Shown here one piece after another: positions 1 through 2,960 of a stretch of DNA of 5,511 nucleotides. Made by a program: the position numbers and the translations under genes. Source of the stretch: Candidatus Brocadiaceae bacterium (lineage in GTDB: Bacteria; Planctomycetota; Brocadiia; Brocadiales; Bathyanammoxibiaceae); contig JASEHG010000133.1 in the NCBI GenBank assembly GCA_030018855.1, positions 1 through 5,511 of the forward strand, read 5' to 3'. The notes under the pieces are model-generated. The model was not told the DNA's origin. It made no database searches and was given only the letters and a program-made list of their open reading frames with translations. How positions within the stretch are numbered: position 1 is the first letter of the stretch; every line of letters begins with the position of its first letter.

Positions 1-267
1 GGCCCGTTGTGCCTCGTAAGGGGCAACCTGACGGAGGAAAACCTCTGCCTTGTGGCAGGGCTGGTGGTCCGCTCCAGTAAGGCCAAGACACTCCCCAGCG
101 CCAGGGTTACAGTTAAGCTCAATGGGGAGGAAAGGGTTATTGACTCCGCCCCCCTTGACCCTGACAAGGCACAGGAATTACTGGTAGTAAAGAGGAAGAA
201 GACGGCCATTCCTTCGCTTAGCTCAAGGACAGGCCTTGGAGGGGGTGAGGAGCATACTACCGTTTAG
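1..267 (+). CDS. C-terminal fragment of a protein with an NFACT-R_2 (DUF814)-like domain
   Basis: The gene enters from the left edge: frame 1 is open from base 1, reads GPLCLVRGNLTEENLCLVAG and ends at TAG 265-267, so only 88 codons are visible. The pattern 'GP-x-x-LVRG, then (T/S)EE(N/D)L, a small-residue helix, x-x-SKAK, then a V-x-V strand' resembles the NFACT-R_2/DUF814 RNA-binding module found at the C-terminus of some proteins annotated as tRNA-modification enzymes. That assignment is from memory of the family, not from a search. After the module comes a short basic then Gly-rich tail (KRKKT...GLGGGEE) that looks unstructured. The TTG at 7-9 lies inside the domain and is very unlikely to be the real start. 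Composition is GC-rich, like mutS. Function is not established; the upstream part would decide it. Confidence 0.5.
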   Translation, partial: GPLCLVRGNLTEENLCLVAGLVVRSSKAKTLPSARVTVKLNGEERVIDSAPLDPDKAQELLVVKRKKTAIPSLSSRTGLGGGEEHTTV

Positions 268-286
268 CTTATTAGCTTGAGGAGAG

Positions 287-294
287 AGGAGGGG
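287..294 (+). promoter_or_regulatory. Strong Shine-Dalgarno sequence for the 50-codon ORF
   Basis: AGGAGGGG lies in a purine-rich run and ends 6 bases before the GTG at 301. It is one of the best ribosome binding sites in the window and is the main reason to believe the short ORF that follows. Confidence 0.55.
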
Positions 295-300
295 TTACAA

Positions 301-453
301 GTGAAAGTAGAACAAAAGGCTAGTCAAAAGCTTAATGAGGCGATAAAGCTAGAGCTGATTAGACCTCCAGTAAGAAAGAGAGGGAAAAAGGAGCTACCCA
401 ATGAGTTTCCAGGAAAACCTCTCTCAGAATACTTAAAGGAGGTTAGAGGGTAG
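301..453 (+). CDS. Small basic protein of unknown function (50 aa)
   Basis: A GTG-started ORF of 50 codons ends at TAG 451-453, about 30 bases after the upstream gene. It begins MKVEQKASQKLNEAIKLELI and ends GKPLSEYLKEVRG. It is rich in Lys, Arg and Glu, with a probable N-terminal helix, a basic middle (RKRGKK) and a short C-terminal helix. There is no signal peptide, membrane segment or metal-binding motif. The support is the strong ribosome binding site at 287-294 and the hairpin overlapping its stop codon. I do not recognise a family. The 'GKPLSE' ending faintly recalls the tails of some small antitoxins, but no toxin gene lies next to it, so I would not call it one. It could also be the remnant of a longer gene. 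Confidence 0.45.
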   Translation: MKVEQKASQKLNEAIKLELIRPPVRKRGKKELPNEFPGKPLSEYLKEVRG

Positions 454-477
454 CTTTGGGTCTCCCGACCCAAAGCT
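452..477 (+). terminator. Perfect 11-bp hairpin, possible terminator
   Basis: The arms AGCTTTGGGTC (452-462) and GACCCAAAGCT (467-477) are exact complements around a 4-base loop, TCCC. The stem starts inside the TAG stop codon of the 50-codon ORF. It is well placed to end transcription before the AT-rich cassette, but only a weak TTTT (485-488) follows, seven bases after the stem. A mobile palindromic repeat or an mRNA-stabilising hairpin is therefore also possible. Confidence 0.45.
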
Positions 478-609
478 GGGTGGGTTTTCCAGAGCTCTCG
501 TGTGTATATAGCGAAGGTGGAAAGACGAGGGAATGAATAATAGGTGGTGCGTTACCACGCACCCTACGAGCTTGATAACCATATTCACAATTTCAAGAAA
601 GGATGAATT
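454..609. other. Intergenic stretch before the R-M operon
   Basis: About 156 bases without a gene. It contains the right part of the 452-477 hairpin, the imperfect palindrome at 541-567, and from about 568 the first AT-rich bases of the R-M cassette. A promoter for the R-M operon should lie here, but I find no -35/-10 pair with acceptable spacing: TATATA at 505-510 and TTGATA at 572-577 have no convincing partners. AAAGGA at 598-603, six bases before the ATG at 610, is a good ribosome binding site for the 70-aa ORF. Confidence 0.5.
541..567. repeat. Imperfect palindrome ending in CCCTAC
   Basis: The arms GGTGCGT (546-552) and ACGCACC (557-563) flank the loop TACC. The right end reads CCCTAC, so the reverse complement starts GTAGGG, like the GTAGGGGC start of the palindromes further right. 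It is probably a divergent member of the same general class of dispersed repeats. It lies at the left border of the AT-rich R-M cassette. Confidence 0.45.
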
Positions 610-822
610 ATGAAAACATATCAGGTTGTACTTACTAAAAGCTATCTGGTAACAGTTAATACTAAAACAAAAGAACAAGCACGAAGAGCATGTGAGTTTT
701 ACACAAACGACATTCAGGATATTTCAACTGTAGAAAACAGAGAAAAAGAAAAGTTCCTGATTGAAAATATCGAGTGTACTGTGAATGAAGCTTTTGATTG
801 TAGTGAAATAAAAACAATATGA
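610..822 (+). CDS. 70-aa protein of unknown function leading the R-M operon
   Basis: The start is ATG 610 with AAAGGA six bases upstream. The stop TGA (820-822) overlaps the methyltransferase ATG (819-821) as ATGA, so the two are probably translationally coupled. The protein begins MKTYQVVLTKSYLVTVNTKT, which looks like two beta strands, followed by a helix (KEQARRACEFYTND) and an acidic half (ENREKEKFLIENIE, then NEAFDCSE). The strand-strand-helix opening recalls DpnD/PcfM-like small proteins, only as a loose resemblance. I see no helix-turn-helix, so it is not an obvious controller (C) protein of the kind that often precedes R-M genes. It is AT-rich like the two R-M genes, which suggests it travels with them. 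Its role is unknown; an accessory or regulatory part in R-M is an inference from position only. Confidence 0.7.
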   Translation: MKTYQVVLTKSYLVTVNTKTKEQARRACEFYTNDIQDISTVENREKEKFLIENIECTVNEAFDCSEIKTI

Positions 823-1745
823 AAGAGATTAAAACAAAAATCATTCAAGGTGATTGTAAAGATGTTCTAAAAACAATTGATGATAATTCAATTGATTTAA
901 TCTTCACCTCACCACCTTATGCTGACCGTAGAATAAAAACCTATGGTGGCATCAAGCCTGAAGATTACGTTGAATGGTTTTTGCCCATTGGTGAACAACT
1001 CTTGAGGGTCCTTAAACCTGATGGCACTTTCATTTTGAATATTAAAGAAAAGGCTGAAAGTGGTGAAAGACATGTCTACGTTCTAGAGTTAATTTTGGCC
1101 TTACGAAAACGGGGGTGGCTCTGGACAGAAGAATTTATCTGGCATAAGAGAAATTGTTATCCTGGCAAGTGGCCCAATCGTTTTCGTGACGCATGGGAAA
1201 GACTTTTGCAATTCAATAAAACCAGAAAATTTAAGATGTATCAGGAAGAAGTAATGGTGCCAATTGGTGACTGGGCAGTGGATAGGCTAAAAAGATTAAG
1301 TGAAATAGATAAAGTAAGGGATAATTCTAAAAGCGGCAGCGGTTTTGGTAAAAACGTTTCTAACTGGTTAAGCAGGCAGCATGTTTATCCGACGAATGTG
1401 CTTCACTTATCAACGGAGTGTAACAATAAAAATCATAGTGCAGTCTTTCCAGAGGCCTTGCCAGAGTGGTTTATGAAACTGTTTACAAAAGAAAATGATT
1501 GGATTTTAGACCCGTTCATGGGTTCTGGTACAACTATCAGAGTTGCCAAAAGAATGCATAGAAATTCAGTAGGCATTGAAATTGTACCTGAATATTACAA
1601 GATGGTGAAATCTGAATTTAATCCGGTAGAATATCTGCTGTATGAAGAACAGGAGAAATATGAAACCCATAAAAATAAAAGAAGTGCAAAGTTATGTAGA
1701 AAGACACATAGGGGACTTTCACGAAAAGCGACTACAAAATCTTGA
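819..1745 (+). CDS. Beta-class SPPY DNA methyltransferase (probably N4-cytosine) of a type II R-M system
   Basis: This enzyme would transfer a methyl group from S-adenosylmethionine to a base in a specific DNA site, protecting host DNA from the adjacent endonuclease. The catalytic motif IV, TSPPY, is at residues 30-34, near the N-terminus. The SAM-binding motif I, DPFMGSGTT, is at 231-239, followed by VGIEIVPEYYKMVK. Catalytic motif first and SAM motif last define the beta class. SPPY (rather than DPPY or NPPY) usually indicates N4-methylcytosine, although base specificity cannot be proved from it. The region between the motifs, about 100-225, should contain the target recognition domain; it has many Trp, Arg and Lys residues. 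There is no clear ribosome binding site, and the ATGA overlap with the 70-aa ORF suggests coupled translation. The last 28 residues (281-308), a Lys/Arg-rich tail, are read in a different frame from the start of the endonuclease gene. At 308 aa the length is normal. The recognition sequence is unknown. Confidence 0.93.
   Translation: MKEIKTKIIQGDCKDVLKTIDDNSIDLIFTSPPYADRRIKTYGGIKPEDYVEWFLPIGEQLLRVLKPDGTFILNIKEKAESGERHVYVLELILALRKRGWLWTEEFIWHKRNCYPGKWPNRFRDAWERLLQFNKTRKFKMYQEEVMVPIGDWAVDRLKRLSEIDKVRDNSKSGSGFGKNVSNWLSRQHVYPTNVLHLSTECNNKNHSAVFPEALPEWFMKLFTKENDWILDPFMGSGTTIRVAKRMHRNSVGIEIVPEYYKMVKSEFNPVEYLLYEEQEKYETHKNKRSAKLCRKTHRGLSRKATTKS
1651..1656 (+). promoter_or_regulatory. Shine-Dalgarno sequence inside the methyltransferase gene, deciding the endonuclease start
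   Basis: AGGAGA lies just before the ATG at 1660. The earlier in-frame ATG at 1642 has no purine-rich sequence in front of it. This favours 1660 as the endonuclease start, although the spacing (3-4 bases) is short. Confidence 0.4.
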
Positions 1746-2412
1746 AACATTAAAACTTAGTCAGATTTTAGCGCGAAAGAACCCGTATCTTTTTAAAGCC
1801 AAAAACATCCTCACTGCACAGGATTTGGTCAAAACCCTACTTGACGCTCATCTATCATCTCGGGAAGAGACTATATTCGGAGACTTTCTAGAAGGGCTGG
1901 CGATTTTTATATGTAAACAGGTGTTTGATGGCAAAAAATCATCAGCAGAAGGAATTGATTTAGAATTTGAAAGGGACCGTATCAGGTATATCGTTTCAAT
2001 TAAATCCGGACCAAATTGGGGTAACAGCGGTCAGGTCAGAGAGATGGTTGAAAATTTCAAAAAGGCTAAAAGGATTTTAGGGACAAATATTTCTCAAACA
2101 AATATTGTTGCTGTAAGTGGGTGCTGTTATGGTAGAAATAACAAATCTGATAAAGGAGATTATCTTAAATATTGTGGTCAAAGATTTTGGGAGTTTATTT
2201 CAGGAAACTCGGATTTGTACGTTCAACTCATTGAACCCCTTGGACATAAAGCCAAAGAAAAGAATGAGGAATTCTTAGAGGCTTATCCAAAATTGATTAA
2301 CAAGTTTACGTTTGAGTTCGGTAAAAACTTTTGCACAGATGGTAAGATAAATTGGGAAGCATTAGTTAAATTCAATTCATCAATAAATAGGGAGAAAAAG
2401 CCTTGGGGATAA
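1660..2412 (+). CDS. Type II restriction endonuclease, PmeII/EcoO109I-like family
   Basis: The product (250 aa) should cut DNA at sites not modified by the adjacent methyltransferase. I recognise the family by its core phrases: NPYLFKAKNI (about 41-50), FGDFLEGLAIFI (73-84), SSAEGIDLEF (94-103), YIVSIKSGPNWGNS (110-123), then GCCYG, KGDYLKYCGQRFWEFISG and EPLGHKAKEKNEEFLEAY. The PD-(D/E)XK nuclease core appears to be D100 in EGIDLE and K115 in SIKSG, with Ser113 where E or D is usual; E78 in the preceding helix may supply the missing acid. The family name is from memory, not a search. ATG 1660 is chosen for its ribosome binding site; ATG 1642 would add six residues. The gene overlaps the methyltransferase by 86 bases in another frame, so the two are expressed together, methyltransferase first. 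The AT-rich composition contrasts with mutS and points to horizontal acquisition. The site cut is unknown. Confidence 0.87.
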   Translation: MKPIKIKEVQSYVERHIGDFHEKRLQNLETLKLSQILARKNPYLFKAKNILTAQDLVKTLLDAHLSSREETIFGDFLEGLAIFICKQVFDGKKSSAEGIDLEFERDRIRYIVSIKSGPNWGNSGQVREMVENFKKAKRILGTNISQTNIVAVSGCCYGRNNKSDKGDYLKYCGQRFWEFISGNSDLYVQLIEPLGHKAKEKNEEFLEAYPKLINKFTFEFGKNFCTDGKINWEALVKFNSSINREKKPWG

Positions 2413-2413
2413 G

Positions 2414-2959
2414 CTGAAATTTAATAGCGGAATATACATCTTGGTATGTAGCGTGCCAGCTTGTCTGGCACGCAGAAAACGTCGGAGACAAGCTCCGACG
2501 CTACACCATAACGGGCCAACTAAAGGATTCAAAATAGAGGTAGGCAAACTTGGGAGGGCCTCCTTCCCCAAAGGTTTTTACGTCTACGCAGGCAGTGCCC
2601 AGAAGAACCTATCTCAAAGGCTGGCAAGACATTTCAGAAATGCTAAAAGTAGGGGCACGTTGCAACGTGCCCCTACGAATAAGACGCCAGGCAGTGCTAG
2701 ATGGGAGTGGCCCTCGCCACCCCACTGGCATATTGACTACCTCCTGCCCCATGCTAAAATCCTCTCTATACACGTCTTTAAGGCGTCTAAGGAGTGGGAG
2801 TGCAGGTTGAGCCAGAAGATAGCAGGGCTTGAGGGGGCAAGGATAATAATGAAGGGTTTTGGTGCCTCAGATTGTAAATGCCCCAGCCATCTATATTATT
2901 TTTCTCTTAGACCACGTATCAGTAGGGGCGTATTGCAATACGCCCCTACACGTTCGTAG
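2414..2959 (+). CDS. DUF123 GIY-YIG nuclease-like protein, interrupted by in-frame repeats; possibly a decaying gene
   Basis: The translated frame carries a full DUF123 core. With residue 1 at CTG 2414, this is GIYILV at 6-11, FKIEVGKLGRASFPKGFYVYAGSA at 39-62 split around the YAG at 58-60, QRLARHF at 68-74, WHIDYLL at 105-111, ECRL at 129-132 and GFGASDCKCPSHLYYF at 148-163. DUF123 proteins belong to the GIY-YIG nuclease fold; their substrate is poorly known. Three repeats interrupt the core without stopping the frame: a compound element at 2447-2505 (about residues 12-31), a 28-bp palindrome at 2649-2676 (residues 79-88) and another at 2922-2949 (170-179, the C-terminal tail). The start is a problem: the frame opens at 2387, and before GIY it has only CTG 2414 and ATA 2387. 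TTG 2441 would remove the GIY motif. The adjacent R-M cassette may have displaced the original start. The stop TAG lies one base before the mutS ATG. The domain call is firm; whether a working protein is made is doubtful. Confidence 0.72.
   Translation: MKFNSGIYILVCSVPACLARRKRRRQAPTLHHNGPTKGFKIEVGKLGRASFPKGFYVYAGSAQKNLSQRLARHFRNAKSRGTLQRAPTNKTPGSARWEWPSPPHWHIDYLLPHAKILSIHVFKASKEWECRLSQKIAGLEGARIIMKGFGASDCKCPSHLYYFSLRPRISRGVLQYAPTRS
2447..2505. repeat. Compound double-hairpin repeat inside the DUF123 gene
   Basis: Two units of the form TGTAGCGT-N5-CTTGT-N5'-ACG face each other. The left unit (2447-2472) has stem bases GCCAG/CTGGC. The right unit, on the opposite strand (2505 back to 2480), has CGGAG/CTCCG. 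The frame TGTAGCGT, CTTGT and ACG is identical in both, while the five stem bases differ and remain complementary. The whole element is bounded by TGTAGCGT and ACGCTACA. It falls after GIYILV and is translated as an insertion of about 20 residues. Confidence 0.8.
2649..2676. repeat. 28-bp perfect palindrome, copy 1 (inside DUF123)
   Basis: The half site GTAGGGGCACGTTG (2649-2662) is followed directly by its exact complement to 2676, with no loop. It is translated in frame as SRGTLQRAPT, between RHFRNAK and the conserved WHIDYLL of the DUF123 domain, where no such segment is expected in the family. Confidence 0.85.
2922..2949. repeat. 28-bp perfect palindrome, copy 2 (DUF123 C-terminus, just before mutS)
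   Basis: The half site GTAGGGGCGTATTG (2922-2935) is followed directly by its exact complement to 2949. It matches copy 1 except at the variable stem bases, which change in both arms. It encodes SRGVLQYAPT at the end of the DUF123 product and ends 11 bases before the mutS ATG, the space where a ribosome binding site would be expected. Confidence 0.85.
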
Positions 2960-2960
2960 C

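Noticed and set aside
301..453. Antitoxin gene of a toxin-antitoxin pair
   Set aside because: Only a weak likeness at the C-terminus (GKPLSE) and no toxin gene on either side.
505..577. R-M operon promoter using TATATA (505-510) or TTGATA (572-577)
   Set aside because: Neither element has a partner hexamer at 16-18 bases, so I cannot support a promoter call.
433..844. Minus-strand ORFs at 433-678 and 662-844
   Set aside because: They lie opposite the 70-aa gene and the hairpin region. Their Phe/Leu/Cys-rich proteins reflect AT-rich antisense reading, and there is no ribosome binding site or recognisable domain.
2451..2500. Rho-independent terminator after the endonuclease gene
   Set aside because: The hairpins are strong but no T-run follows either one, and the DUF123 frame reads through them. 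The paired repeat structure explains them better.
2380..2571. Minus-strand ORF across the compound repeat
   Set aside because: It is produced by the hairpin sequence and the complement of DUF123, and has no recognisable domain.
2550..2810. ORF in a second + frame across the DUF123 gene
   Set aside because: It is a shadow of the DUF123 frame, which alone carries the conserved GIY, YAG, WHIDYLL and SHLYYF motifs.
541..2950. CRISPR array formed by the repeated palindromes
   Set aside because: The copies are few, irregularly spaced (from about 270 bases to over 2 kb apart), located within genes and not separated by spacers of uniform length.
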